Numbered from the stretch's first letter, positions 33,788 through 43,072 are shown. The stretch is DNA of 64,000 bases from Veillonella dispar (GCF_900637515.1 NZ_LR134375.1:1927001-1991000), one strand, 5' to 3'. Notes: a model not told the origin generated them from the letters alone. Made by a program: numbers and translations.

Positions 33788-34143
33788 TTAAATGCGGCCA
33801 GCGGCTTTCATATAGTCGATATATTGGTTCCCCCATTTTTCAAGAGATGCGAGAACCGCTTTAAACTCTGCCCCACTTCGGTAAGGCTATATTCTACCTT
33901 AGGTGGAATAGTACCATATACTTCACGATGAACTAAACCGTCATCCTCCATTTGTCGCAGAGCTCTAGTAAGAGTGGCTTGCGTAATTGGATATAAGCGG
34001 CGCTCTAACTCACGGAAGCGCACAGGACCTTCAGATAATTCGTGCATGATCAATAAAGACCATTTGCCGGCTAATAACTTTTGGCTCGTTGCATAGGGAC
34101 AGCGGCCCACTAAATCATGAACATTTACGAGTTGCTCTGCCAT
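33788..34143 (-). pseudogene. HxlR-type winged-helix regulator, frameshifted near the C-terminus
   Basis: Translation from the ATG at 34143 (AAGGAG before it) gives the HxlR pattern: CPYATSQKLLAGKWSLLIMHEL, then FRELERRLYPITQATLTRAL and SLTEVG. After that the frame leaves the family pattern and stops at 33808. One base shift at the G run 33871-33874 restores AEFKAVLASLEKWGNQYIDYM, the normal HxlR ending, with a stop at 33788. One G appears to be missing from a run that should be five. This is a real lesion, a slippage-prone switch, or a sequencing error. The DNA-binding helices are intact. Confidence 0.8.
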
Positions 34144-34267
34144 GGTGATTCTCCTTTTCGCTCTAATATAATTCAAATGTTATCACATATTTTTACTATT
34201 TCAAGCATTTTATGGTATCTTTTTTTAGGGTACAAATATTTATGTTCGCTAATATTACTATATACAC

Positions 34268-34303
34268 AAAAGAACCGCTAGTTACAAAACTAGCGGTTCT
34301 TTT
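34268..34303. terminator. Terminator in the glutathione peroxidase to regulator gap
   Basis: A 15-bp stem (34268-34282 with 34289-34303) around 6 bases, with A/T-rich tails on both strands. It ends the glutathione peroxidase transcript about 100 bases after its stop. Confidence 0.85.
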
Positions 34304-34404
34304 CTTTACCATACTAAGTACGCTACTAAACGAACACTTTTAAGAAGCAAGAGATATTATAAATCAATGTCACTTATTCCCTAAAATTTAGTCGTCTGCC
34401 AAAA

Positions 34405-34947
34405 TCATAATAATGTTTTAATAAAAGATTCCATTTCCATCGGTTTTACAACAGGCTCAAAGCGCCCTACCACATTACCTTTACGATCTATAACAAACTT
34501 AGTAAAGTTCCACTTTACCTCATCGTCCTTTAGATAGTTAGGATCAATGCCATTGAGATAGTCTGTAAGCATTTCTGTCTTATCACTAGGCGGGAACCCT
34601 TTAAATGGTTGCTCTTTAATCATATATTTGAATAAATCCAAGGCACTTTCATCACGCACATCAGATTTACCCATCACAGTAAAAGTAACCCCATAATTTA
34701 CCTTGCAAAAGGATTGAATTTCGGTATTAGAACCAGGCTCTTCCTCGCCAAACTGGTTGGAAGGGACCGCAATAATTTCTAAACCTTGTTCGTTGTATTT
34801 CTTATAAAGAGCCTCTAACCCCTCATATTGGTGAGTAAATCCACACTTACTTGCCGTATTAACAACAATAAGAACTTTGCCTTCAAAATTTTGTAGCGAT
34901 TGCAATTCACCAGACTTATTAGGCAGAGAAAATTGATATACAGACAT
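34405..34947 (-). CDS. Glutathione peroxidase family protein (thiol peroxidase, Gpx/BsaA)
   Basis: 180 residues. The peroxidatic Cys35 is in NTASKCGFT, Gln and Trp of the catalytic tetrad are in PSNQFGEEEPG and WNFTKF, and Cys81 in FCKVNYG is the likely resolving cysteine. It is a cysteine type rather than selenocysteine type and probably uses thioredoxin. It reduces hydrogen and organic peroxides, which matters for an anaerobe whose superoxide dismutase is broken (see 44950-45391). The gene stands alone with a terminator. A gagtt leader precedes the ATG with only a weak AGGAG site. Confidence 0.93.
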   Translation of the reverse strand: MSVYQFSLPNKSGELQSLQNFEGKVLIVVNTASKCGFTHQYEGLEALYKKYNEQGLEIIAVPSNQFGEEEPGSNTEIQSFCKVNYGVTFTVMGKSDVRDESALDLFKYMIKEQPFKGFPPSDKTEMLTDYLNGIDPNYLKDDEVKWNFTKFVIDRKGNVVGRFEPVVKPMEMESFIKTLL

Positions 34948-34979
34948 AGTAACTCCTAACTTTCACAATAAAACTAATA

Positions 34980-35774
34980 TTATATTAATAATGTTTTTAC
35001 ATCGTAATTAAATTTAGCTGTAGTCTCAGCCGCAGTTTTTTGCCACTCTGTAGGTGCTGTACCGTCTTTTTCTAGGAAGAATCCAGAGTCAAGGTAACGA
35101 ATGATGATATAGTTGGAGTCCTTTTGATCAAAGCCATTACCACGACTAAAATCGATACCATGACCTGTATTGCGCGTTACGATGGCTTCTAATAATGGCA
35201 GGGTAATGGCATTCAACGTGATTTTCATATCACATTTGTCGAAAATCTTTTTGAAGAAGGAGCTAGGTTTTTCTTCCTTATAGACTAACAATTTGCTAAT
35301 CGTACCATTAGAGGCACATACTACGCGGCGAATTTCATTAATAGGGATATCTACCTTACCATTTGAGATAACACCATTTTTAATGGTAATTTCTCGTTTT
35401 CCCATGTAGGAGTAATCAAGTGGCAATTGAAGGGTATCTAAATTTGCAGGAAAATCCGCTGTCAATTTATGGCGAGCAAAGGCAGCAATGATTGCTTTTG
35501 TTTCACGAATATTATGACCAGCATTAGATCCTTTACGGTCAGTGTCTAAATCTTGACCTTCTATGTTTTTCCAATTATGGTCTCTAAATATAATCGAATA
35601 GTTACTATTTGAATTTAAATATCTTGTAAGATATAGCTCATTTACGTCATCAAAATCAATATCAGTCGTAACAGTACCATTTGCATCTTTACAGAGTACA
35701 CCATTGTAACTAATTGTTAACGTACGATCATTACTTTCAAAAACAACAGGATTTGTGTCGAATACAGAAATCAT
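34980..35774 (-). CDS. Hypothetical protein, 264 residues
   Basis: I do not recognise the family. From the ATG at 35774, which has AAGGAGAGGG before it, the protein is a soluble beta-rich chain (MISVFDTNPVVFESNDRTL, then GKREITIKNGVISNGKVDI). It lacks a signal peptide or membrane helix and resembles PH-like or bPH-type domains only superficially. The frame is open for 23 further codons without support. It is followed by the glutathione peroxidase transcript region and preceded by an own promoter gap. Confidence 0.7.
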   Translation of the reverse strand: MISVFDTNPVVFESNDRTLTISYNGVLCKDANGTVTTDIDFDDVNELYLTRYLNSNSNYSIIFRDHNWKNIEGQDLDTDRKGSNAGHNIRETKAIIAAFARHKLTADFPANLDTLQLPLDYSYMGKREITIKNGVISNGKVDIPINEIRRVVCASNGTISKLLVYKEEKPSSFFKKIFDKCDMKITLNAITLPLLEAIVTRNTGHGIDFSRGNGFDQKDSNYIIIRYLDSGFFLEKDGTAPTEWQKTAAETTAKFNYDVKTLLI

Positions 35775-35910
35775 AGCCCTCTCCTTTTCACGACTCCAAA
35801 CAGAATAATACTTGTATGTATCAAGTGCATTTACGTAATACATTGATTAAGTACATTAATCAACTTTATTTAACCTAATCATACACCTTCTATATAGATT
35901 TATACAAACA

Positions 35911-35940
35911 AAAAAGCTGATTCCGAAGAATCAGCTTTTT
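35911..35940. terminator. Terminator of pta
   Basis: AAAAAGCTGATTC pairs perfectly with GAATCAGCTTTTT around CGAA; T-rich on both strands. It lies 40 bases after the pta stop codon. Confidence 0.9.
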
Positions 35941-35980
35941 CTATTTCATTGAAATATTTCAAATGAAGTTGTAGTTGAAA

Positions 35981-36979
35981 TTAGATGCTTTCAACAGCAG
36001 CGATAGCAGCAACGTCTACAACGTCTTGAGCAGAGCAGCCACGGGAAAGGTCATGAACTGGTTTAGCCAAACCTTGAATCAATGGGCCAAGAGCGTCAGC
36101 GCCGGAGAAGCGTTGTACCAATTTGTAACCGATGTTAGCAGCTTGAAGATCAGGGAAGATCAAGATGTTAGCTTTACCAGCTACGTCGGAGCCAGGAGCT
36201 TTCTTTTCTGCTACGGAAGGAACGATGGAAGCGTCCAATTGTAATTCGCCGTCGAATTTGAAGTCAACATTGCGTTCTTTCAAGATGTTAACAGCTTCTA
36301 CTACTTTGTCTACTTCTGGAGTGGAAGCGGAACCTTTAGTGGAGAAGGACAACATGGATACGCGAGGGTCAGCCATGCCAACAACTTTGCGAGCTTTTTC
36401 TACAGTGGATTCTGCGATATCAGCCAATTGTTCGCTAGTTGGGTTAGGCAATACGCCGCAGTCGGAGAATACGAGCATACCGTCGTCGCCATATTCTTTT
36501 TTGCTTGTGAACATGAACATAGAAGAAGATACTGTTTTAAGACCTGGTTTAGTACCTACAACTTGTAATGCAGCACGCAATACGTTTGCAGTTGGGCAAC
36601 CGGAACCAGCAACCATGCCATCTACTGCGCCAAGACGAACGAGCATAGCGCCGAAGAATAAGCAGTCACCTTTCATAGTTGCGTCAGCTTTTTCAGGAGT
36701 CATGCCTTTTTTAGCGCGCAATTCTACGAATGTATCAACCATTTCTTGGTAACGATCGTAGTTAGCTGGATCGATGATTTCAGCACCTTCGATGGACACG
36801 TCAACAGCTTTAGCAGCTTCAGCGATTTCTGCAGGGTTACCAACGAGTACAGGTGTTACGAAACCTTCTTTCAAAATGATTTCAGTTGCTTTCAATACGC
36901 GTTCATCTTTGTATTCTGGCAACACAATTTTTTTACCTAATGGTTTTACTTGGTCTTTTAATTTTTGAATTAAATCCAC
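35981..36979 (-). CDS. pta: Phosphate acetyltransferase
   Basis: 332 residues, the short single-domain form typical of Firmicutes. It interconverts acetyl-CoA and acetyl phosphate in the Pta-AckA route that gives ATP and acetate. Family motifs include IVLPEYKDERVLKA at the start and KGSASTPEVDKV and FDGELQLDASIVP in the second half. Translation starts at a GTG with AAGGAGG before it. ackA is not adjacent. Codon usage looks like a highly expressed gene. Confidence 0.96.
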   Translation of the reverse strand: MDLIQKLKDQVKPLGKKIVLPEYKDERVLKATEIILKEGFVTPVLVGNPAEIAEAAKAVDVSIEGAEIIDPANYDRYQEMVDTFVELRAKKGMTPEKADATMKGDCLFFGAMLVRLGAVDGMVAGSGCPTANVLRAALQVVGTKPGLKTVSSSMFMFTSKKEYGDDGMLVFSDCGVLPNPTSEQLADIAESTVEKARKVVGMADPRVSMLSFSTKGSASTPEVDKVVEAVNILKERNVDFKFDGELQLDASIVPSVAEKKAPGSDVAGKANILIFPDLQAANIGYKLVQRFSGADALGPLIQGLAKPVHDLSRGCSAQDVVDVAAIAAVESI

Positions 36980-37035
36980 GATTTTTGCCTCCTTAACATT
37001 GGCTTATGCCATATCAATACTATTATTATAGCAAG

Positions 37036-38250
37036 TTAACAGCTCTCTAACAACCATTCTAAAACATTTCGTTGTTGAATTCCGTCATAATTTGCATTTT
37101 TATTTAATTCATCCAAGGTGAGCAAAAACTTAGGATATTGATCTTGTACAGCCTCAAGAGGCGCAAGTTCACGGCTTAATGTATTAGGATCTAGTACAGT
37201 TTCACTTACTTGATAATATTCTGGAACACCTGCTTTTTGTGCCACAAAATCAATTTCGCCCTTAGCTAATTGGCCTACATATACTGTATAGCCACGACGG
37301 ATGAGTTCAAGAAAAACAATATTCTCTAAAATATGGCCCGCATCACGACTAGCATTTCCCACTAATAAATTGCGCAATGTTACATCTACACTATAATACT
37401 TTGCATTAATGCGTAGCAATTCTTTTCCACGCACATCATAACGATTTACCTTATACAGCAATAAGCTATCCTGTAAGCCTTGCAAATAACGTTCTACTAT
37501 TTTGTTGTCAATTTTACGACCAGCACTAACAAGAGAGTTAGCTATTTTATTGGGTGAAAGTAGGCTTCCCACATTGGCCATAATATATCGCACCATATCT
37601 TGTAAAATGGTAACATCATTTATCTTTAATCGAGCTACAACATCATGTAATAACAATGTATTGTATAAACCGCGTAGATATTCCTGAATATCAAAATCTT
37701 CGCCTCCTAATTGCTGAGTATAAGGGAATGAACTTTCACGAAGATAAGACTCATACGCAGGAATTAAAGAATATTGATTACCATCATATTTACTATGGTA
37801 GAACTCCCTAAAGGATAGTGGTAACATCTGAATTTCTACATACCGTCCAGTCAATAATGTAGCGATATCAGAAGACATAAAATATGCATTGGAGCCCGTA
37901 ATATATAAATCTGTATTTTCTTTTACAAACAGGCTATCTACGACACGATGAAATTGATCTACATGTTGAATTTCATCAAGAAAAATATAGTTCATTTCAT
38001 CAGGCTGCATGCGTTCTAAAATATATTGATACAACGCATGGTAATCTCGCAAATGCTCGTATTCCAATTCTTCAAAATTAATGGAAATAATCTGTTCAGG
38101 CTTCACATTATCTGCCAATAGCTCATCTTTAAACAGCCTAAACAATGTAGATTTACCACAACGACGTATTCCAGAAACAACCTTAATAATAGGCCGCTCT
38201 CGATTACGCCGTAAAAAATCTAGATATCCTTGGCGCTGAATTAATTTCAT
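37036..38250 (-). CDS. AAA-family ATPase with DUF4143 domain
   Basis: 404 residues from the ATG at 38250, chosen because CGGAGG lies just before it and family members start with a similar MK-Y-L-R segment; the open frame extends 25 codons further. P-loop GIRRCGKST is at about 27-35, Walker B IFLDEIQHV near 93, TGSNA sensor near 122, and a C-terminal DUF4143 nuclease-like domain (QVSETV-like strand near 342). The roles of this abundant family are uncertain; a link to defence or toxin-antitoxin-like behaviour is often suspected. Three palindromic sites precede it. Confidence 0.88.
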   Translation of the reverse strand: MKLIQRQGYLDFLRRNRERPIIKVVSGIRRCGKSTLFRLFKDELLADNVKPEQIISINFEELEYEHLRDYHALYQYILERMQPDEMNYIFLDEIQHVDQFHRVVDSLFVKENTDLYITGSNAYFMSSDIATLLTGRYVEIQMLPLSFREFYHSKYDGNQYSLIPAYESYLRESSFPYTQQLGGEDFDIQEYLRGLYNTLLLHDVVARLKINDVTILQDMVRYIMANVGSLLSPNKIANSLVSAGRKIDNKIVERYLQGLQDSLLLYKVNRYDVRGKELLRINAKYYSVDVTLRNLLVGNASRDAGHILENIVFLELIRRGYTVYVGQLAKGEIDFVAQKAGVPEYYQVSETVLDPNTLSRELAPLEAVQDQYPKFLLTLDELNKNANYDGIQQRNVLEWLLESC

Positions 38251-38334
38251 AAGGGCCTCCGCATCTATGTATTTTCTCATAGATGGAACCCACTTATTAG
38301 TAGTATTAGATATCATACTAGCCACCTAATAAAT

Positions 38335-38430
38335 TTGGATTCCATTCCAACTTTATATTAATTTTATCATAAAGTTGGATTTCATTCCAAAGTTTTATTA
38401 TTTAGTACTCAAATATGGATTCTATTCCAA
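38335..38430 (-). promoter_or_regulatory. Three phased operator-like palindromes upstream of the DUF4143 ATPase
   Basis: TTGGATTCCATTCCAA (38335-38350), TTGGATTTCATTCCAA (38375-38390) and TATGGATTCTATTCCAA (ending 38430) occur exactly 40 bp apart. Each has TTGGA and TCCAA arms. They lie 85-180 bp upstream of the ATPase gene, so a dedicated repressor or the ATPase itself may bind cooperatively on one helix face. The rest of 38251-38633 carries only the LUD-gene promoter region. Confidence 0.6.
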
Positions 38431-38633
38431 TATTTTACATCAAAAACAATCTATACTATCGGTATCATTTTTGGCCTAAAAAAACGCTCTCCATTTGTTG
38501 AATAACCACAATATAAAACAGTACAATATTAGTAACAGAAATACTTTATATTACTTATAAAGTAAGTTTTACCTTATATAAACTAAAAAAATATGGTTTG
38601 CCTCACTAGTTTATATGTAATATCGGAGGACTC

Positions 38634-39311
38634 ATGGCCAATACAGAAACGACAATCAACGCAGTTATCAATCCCCAAATCAATGATGCTCCCATCGATA
38701 TAGAGAAAACGATTAAAGCTTTAGAGCACAATAATTTCGTAGTTCATTATTTTGAAACAGGCACTGAGGCTGTTAATTATTTACAATCTCGCATTCAAAA
38801 TAAACGAGTGGCTATCGGCGATTCCCGCACCTTATTAGAGCTCAAGGTTCATGATGCTTTATCCAAGGTCAACGACGACATAACAGATATCCAACGACCT
38901 CTCCCTGGTGAAAGTTTCCGCGACACTGCATTACGCACCATGGGCCGTGATGTATTTCTCACATCTGTAAATGCATTGTCTCAAACGGGTGAGATGGTCA
39001 ATATCGATGGCACAGGCAATCGTGTAGCAGCTTCTTTATTTGGTTCCCAAGAGGTGTTCTTTGTGCTAGGGATTAATAAGATTACCCCTGACTTAGCGTC
39101 CGCTATTTATCGAGCACGGAATGTAGCAGCTCCATTGAACAGTAAAAAGAATAAGAAAAGCTCCCTCAATCCTTGTGCCAAATTAGAAGAAAAGTGTTAT
39201 GACTGTGGTTCTCCGGATCGCATTTGCAACGCCTTAACAATCTACTACAAAAAGATGCGCAATATGCAAACCATGGAGATTATTATCATCAATGAATCCT
39301 TAGGGTTCTAA
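38634..39311 (+). CDS. LUD-domain lactate utilisation protein (LutC/YkgG-like)
   Basis: 225 residues matching the LUD (DUF162) domain: KRVAIGDSRTLLELKV near 57-72, FLTSVNALSQTGEMVNIDGTGNRV near 110-132. A short C-terminal Cys cluster (NPCAKL, CYDCGSPDRIC) could bind metal. LUD proteins take part in L-lactate oxidation complexes (LutABC), and Veillonella lives on lactate, but no lutA/lutB partner is adjacent here. TCGGAGG lies just before the ATG. Its last 23 bases overlap the end of a convergent XRE regulator gene. Confidence 0.86.
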   Translation: MANTETTINAVINPQINDAPIDIEKTIKALEHNNFVVHYFETGTEAVNYLQSRIQNKRVAIGDSRTLLELKVHDALSKVNDDITDIQRPLPGESFRDTALRTMGRDVFLTSVNALSQTGEMVNIDGTGNRVAASLFGSQEVFFVLGINKITPDLASAIYRARNVAAPLNSKKNKKSSLNPCAKLEEKCYDCGSPDRICNALTIYYKKMRNMQTMEIIIINESLGF

Positions 39312-39564
39312 TGGTTTGTGGCCCATTTAGAAAGTCTTGTACGCTCATCTGCCCTAATCCAGATACAACTCTATAAATAGTAGACCATCGAGGGTCGATA
39401 GCACCACTTTCAAGATCACTAATATAAGATTGGGCTAGACCTGACTTATCTGCCAACTGATACTGCGTCATGCCCAATTGTCTACGCCAAAGTAAAATTA
39501 ATACGCCTAGTTTGTGAACCTCTTGTCGAATCTGTATATCACGACAACATAGAATAGAATTCAT
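39289..39564 (-). CDS. XRE-family helix-turn-helix regulator
   Basis: 91 residues. The HTH_3 domain spans about 17-72: LGMTQYQLADKSGLAQSYIS forms the first helices, and LESGAIDPRWSTIYRVVSGL completes it. It has no further domain. It converges with the LUD-domain gene and overlaps its 3' end, so it may regulate it, or simply share the terminator-free border. No clear ribosome-binding site consensus; GAGG lies about nine bases before the ATG. Confidence 0.85.
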   Translation of the reverse strand: MNSILCCRDIQIRQEVHKLGVLILLWRRQLGMTQYQLADKSGLAQSYISDLESGAIDPRWSTIYRVVSGLGQMSVQDFLNGPQTIRTLRIH

Positions 39565-39663
39565 AGCAACCTCTATCTACTTTCACACTCAACACATGGT
39601 TATGCCTTTACTATACTGATTTCGTAGGTGCACTGCCTAGTAGCAGTTGAAAAGTAATAACAC

Positions 39664-39712
39664 AAAAGCCTTACTAAAAACTAATGTATCAATTAGTTCT
39701 AGTAAGGCTTTT
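39664..39712. terminator. Terminator downstream of the GltD-like gene
   Basis: AAAAGCCTTACTA pairs with TAGTAAGGCTTTT, with an inner AACTAAT/ATTAGTT stem, and T-rich tails on both strands. It lies about 200 bases after the stop of the 39911 gene. The rest of 39565-39910 has no supported gene. Confidence 0.82.
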
Positions 39713-39910
39713 TTCTATGCATATTACGTTCTGTATGTTTTCAACAATTCGTGTAATTATTGTATATATAGAGATAATTAGTACTAAACATGTACTATAT
39801 TACACCAATCAGCATAGATAATATCTAGATTTGTATAGTTTCTATACATTATCCATTCATTATGAATACACTTGAATAGTAATGTTGCCATATCATTACT
39901 AGATATAGGA

Positions 39911-41263
39911 TTATTGGTTAGCACTTTCTTGAGCTTTTTTGATTTCCATGTATTTAACCATGCCATCCACAGCTTTTTTAGCTTCGCGCATTGCCAATAC
40001 TACAGTAGCCGGTTTATGTACAACGTCACCACCAGCGAAGACGCCGTCACGGTTAGTCATACCATATGGATCTTCAGATGTAATGATGTAGCCTTTTTCG
40101 TCTACTTTTAGGTTATTACCTTCGCCGATAAGACGAGCATTTGGTTTATGACCAGCAGCGATGATGATTTTATCTACAGGCATAACTTGGAACTTACCAG
40201 TACCGTGGATGCCTGCGCCATCTTCGTTAAGAGCCATCACTTCGTATTTGAAGCCTTCTACCTTGTCTTTACCTTCTACGCCTACTGGAGAAGCGAACCA
40301 TTGGAATTGAACGCCTTCAGCACGAGCTTCTTCGTATTCAGACAACAATGCTGGCATTTGTTCTTGGCTACGACGGTATGCTACAGTAACAGATTCACAG
40401 CCTAAACGTACGCATGTACGAGCCGCATCCATCGCTACGTTACCACCACCGATGATAATTACGCGATCACCTTTTTTAACAGGGATTTGAGCTTCATCAA
40501 GCTCGCCATTATCTACCAATTGTACATTCGTCAACAAGTACATTGCTTGGAATACACCATGCACTTCATCATTTTCCATGCGTACTTCTTGAGGAATATG
40601 TGTACCAGTACCGATAAAGATAGAGTCAAAACCTTCCGCGAAGAGTTCATCCAATGTTTTATCTTGACCGATAAATGTATTACATACGAATTTAACGCCT
40701 AAACCTTCAAGACGCGCGATTTCACGACGTACAACGGATTTAGACAAACGGAATTCTGGAATACCGAATAAAAGTACGCCACCTGGTTCAGATTGACCTT
40801 CAAATACAGTTACATCGTAGCCAAGTTTAGCGATGTCGCCTGCTACGGACAAGCCTGCAGGGCCAGAACCTACAACGGCAACCTTACCAAGATCTTGTTT
40901 AATCTTCTTAGGTTTACGAAGTTCATTGATGCTTTCAAAATCAGCAGCAAAGCGTTCCAATTTACCGATGTTAATAGGCGGTTTTTTCGCCTTGTTCATG
41001 ATACAGTTACCTTCACATTGGTTTTCGCGCGGACATACGCGGCCACAAATGGATGGCAAGTTTGTACGTTCTGCCAAGATATCATTGGCTAAACCAAAGT
41101 TACCGTGCGCGATAGCTTGGATGAAACGAGGGATTTCGTTTTCAATAGGGCAACCCATACGGCACAATGGTTTTGGACAATTTAGACAACGTTTCGCCTC
41201 AGCGAGCGCTTCCTCCATTGTATAATCCGCATCAAAATGTAGTGGTTTTAATTCGTTACTCAT
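39911..41263 (-). CDS. NAD(P)-dependent oxidoreductase, glutamate synthase small-subunit (GltD/SudA) family
   Basis: 450 residues. An N-terminal iron-sulfur domain holds two groups of cysteines (CLNCPKPLCRMGCPI near 26-40 and CGRVCPRENQCEGNC near 73-87). An FAD-binding GSGPAGLSVAGD lies near 132 and an NAD(P)H-binding GGGNVAMDAART near 275. This is the GltD fold, shared by glutamate synthase small subunit, NfnB and sulfide dehydrogenase SudA. No gltB or second Nfn subunit is adjacent, so the partner is uncertain. AGGAGG lies before the ATG, behind a long leader. Confidence 0.9.
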   Translation of the reverse strand: MSNELKPLHFDADYTMEEALAEAKRCLNCPKPLCRMGCPIENEIPRFIQAIAHGNFGLANDILAERTNLPSICGRVCPRENQCEGNCIMNKAKKPPINIGKLERFAADFESINELRKPKKIKQDLGKVAVVGSGPAGLSVAGDIAKLGYDVTVFEGQSEPGGVLLFGIPEFRLSKSVVRREIARLEGLGVKFVCNTFIGQDKTLDELFAEGFDSIFIGTGTHIPQEVRMENDEVHGVFQAMYLLTNVQLVDNGELDEAQIPVKKGDRVIIIGGGNVAMDAARTCVRLGCESVTVAYRRSQEQMPALLSEYEEARAEGVQFQWFASPVGVEGKDKVEGFKYEVMALNEDGAGIHGTGKFQVMPVDKIIIAAGHKPNARLIGEGNNLKVDEKGYIITSEDPYGMTNRDGVFAGGDVVHKPATVVLAMREAKKAVDGMVKYMEIKKAQESANQ

Positions 41264-41440
41264 GGCACATGCCTCCTAACAAGGATCCAGTACTATACTT
41301 ATACAGCGTTGCATGTACCTGAACAATCCGATGAGCCCTCTCACATAGGGATGTCGCCACATGCTGCTAAGATTTATCTTTTGTAACCATTCGATAGACG
41401 TGTGGTCACTGGTCAGACACACACTATTCTATAGTATATT
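41264..41440 (-). promoter_or_regulatory. Structured leader and promoter region of the GltD-like gene
   Basis: On the minus strand a TATACT -10 near 41433 gives a leader of about 160 bases. GCATGT (41359-41364) can pair with ACATGC (41311-41316), extended by AGC/GCT, enclosing a CCCT-AGGG hairpin; a GTGTGT-CACAC hairpin precedes it. I cannot match it to a known riboswitch. The remaining 41441-41714 contains promoter elements for the divergent aminotransferase. Confidence 0.35.
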
Positions 41441-41714
41441 CTAAATTGTGAAAGTCCCAACAGTCAAGCAAATAAAGCACCTTTTGTATACGAATATAGC
41501 CCCTATTCATGCAAGGATTGCATAGAAACGAAAAATATGGTAACAGTGATTTTTAAGTGTATATTTACATATATATCTATGCATGTATACTGATAATAGA
41601 CAGAATAATTGATTTGCACCACATTAACATACACTCATAGATGTTGGTGACACCGAACTGATATATAATTACACAAGATTTCTTATGAATCTAGCAGAAT
41701 GTAAGAGGTTCACC

Positions 41715-42908
41715 ATGAACACCATAGAATTTACTAAAACATACTATATCGATCGCCGCGGTTCTCATTCCCGCAAATGGGATGGCGAGCATTTAAAATT
41801 CAGCCGCACTGACTTATTACCACTATGGGTGGCCGATATGGACTTTATGCCTCCTCAGTGCATTCAAGAAGCCATTTGTAGCTATGTGAAAGCTAACCCT
41901 CTAGGTTACACCATGACAAATCCGGATTATATAGAGGCAGTTATGAGCTGGTACAAACGCCGGCATAACTGTAGTCTTAAGCAAGAATGGCTCACCAGTG
42001 CGCCCAATGTCATTACAGGGATTATGTGGTGTATTGGGGCTTTTACCAAAACCAATGATGCCATCGCCGTTCTAAGTCCTGTATATGGCGCCTTTGATAC
42101 AAGTGCCAGCGATGCCCAACGTCAAATTATCGCTGTTCCTATGAATCGCACCGAAGATAATCGCTACTCCGTAGATTACGATGCCTTTGAAAGAGCTATT
42201 TCCGAACACGATGTTAAATTGTTCATTCACTGCAATCCGCACAATCCTGTAGGCCACGTATGGACAGAACAGGAAATGGATCGATTATTCAGAATCTGCC
42301 AACGGCACCATGTGCTCATTATAAGTGATGAAATCCATCAAGACCTGATTACGGGACCAACGGCCTTTACATCTGCCTTGACGGTAAGCAATGGGGCCTA
42401 TGCGGATAACATTATTGCAATGTCCTCCCTCTCGAAGTCGTTCAATATGGCTAGCTTGCACCACGCAGAGGTTATCATTCCTAACGAACAACTGCGAAGC
42501 CAATTCAACGCCTATAAAGCGCATGTATACCATACGGACTCCGACGTTATTGCCGAAACGGCTATCACTGCAGCCTACACACATCCAGAGGCAGAGGCAT
42601 GGCTCACAGATGTACTAGCTGTTATACGTGAAAATTATGAATATCTGTGCCGAGAGCTTTGTACGGCATTACCACAAATCCGCATCAGCCCTATGGACGG
42701 CACCTATTTAGCATGGATTGATTTTGGTGCCTATGTAAAGGCGGAAAATATGCATGACCTATTTGAAAATAAATGCCGCATCGCACCAAGCTTTGGCGAA
42801 TGGTTTGGAGGCAAAAACTACACTACCTTTGTACGCCTAAACTTGGCTACTAGCCTTGAAAATATCAGGACTGCTACCCATAATATTATCAAGTACGTAC
42901 ACCCTTAA
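41715..42908 (+). CDS. MalY/PatB-family PLP-dependent aminotransferase (putative C-S lyase)
   Basis: 397 residues from the ATG at 41715, which has AGAGGT before it; the frame is open ten codons further. The fold-type I PLP-enzyme landmarks are WVADMDF near 38, CNPHNPVGH near 173, DEIHQDL near 205 and the PLP-lysine K241 in SSLSKSFNMAS. The MalY/PatB group cleaves cystathionine or cysteine to pyruvate or homocysteine with release of H2S, or acts as an aminotransferase. It is a single gene, divergent from the GltD-like gene, and ends in a strong terminator. Confidence 0.9.
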   Translation: MNTIEFTKTYYIDRRGSHSRKWDGEHLKFSRTDLLPLWVADMDFMPPQCIQEAICSYVKANPLGYTMTNPDYIEAVMSWYKRRHNCSLKQEWLTSAPNVITGIMWCIGAFTKTNDAIAVLSPVYGAFDTSASDAQRQIIAVPMNRTEDNRYSVDYDAFERAISEHDVKLFIHCNPHNPVGHVWTEQEMDRLFRICQRHHVLIISDEIHQDLITGPTAFTSALTVSNGAYADNIIAMSSLSKSFNMASLHHAEVIIPNEQLRSQFNAYKAHVYHTDSDVIAETAITAAYTHPEAEAWLTDVLAVIRENYEYLCRELCTALPQIRISPMDGTYLAWIDFGAYVKAENMHDLFENKCRIAPSFGEWFGGKNYTTFVRLNLATSLENIRTATHNIIKYVHP

Positions 42909-42988
42909 TGGGTACCTCTTATCAAAAAATACATTAATTCAGGAAATACATTAATCATATTAGAGAATTCATTTCGTCCAAATAAAAG

Positions 42989-43024
42989 AGGCTGCTCTAG
43001 CATCATTCAATGTTAGAGCAGCCT
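42989..43024. terminator. Bidirectional terminator between convergent genes
   Basis: AGGCTGCTCTA pairs with TAGAGCAGCCT around a 14-base loop, with A-rich and T-rich edges. It serves the aminotransferase gene (plus) and the DUF438 gene (minus). Confidence 0.85.
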
Positions 43025-43072
43025 TTTGTATCAAAGTTTCACTGTATCACACAACTAGTATTACACTAGTTT

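Noticed and set aside
38335-38430. Possible CRISPR array
   Set aside because: Repeats are 16-bp palindromes with 24-bp AT-rich spacers, only three units, no cas genes; operator array is simpler.
39784-39966. 60-codon minus-strand frame at the end of the GltD-like gene
   Set aside because: Overlaps the end of a well-supported gene in another frame and has no ribosome-binding site.
5941-41310. Shared word ACTATACTTAT-CAGCG at 5944 and 41293 as a dispersed repeat
   Set aside because: About 17 bases with one mismatch is expected by chance among all pairs in 64 kb, and flanks do not match.
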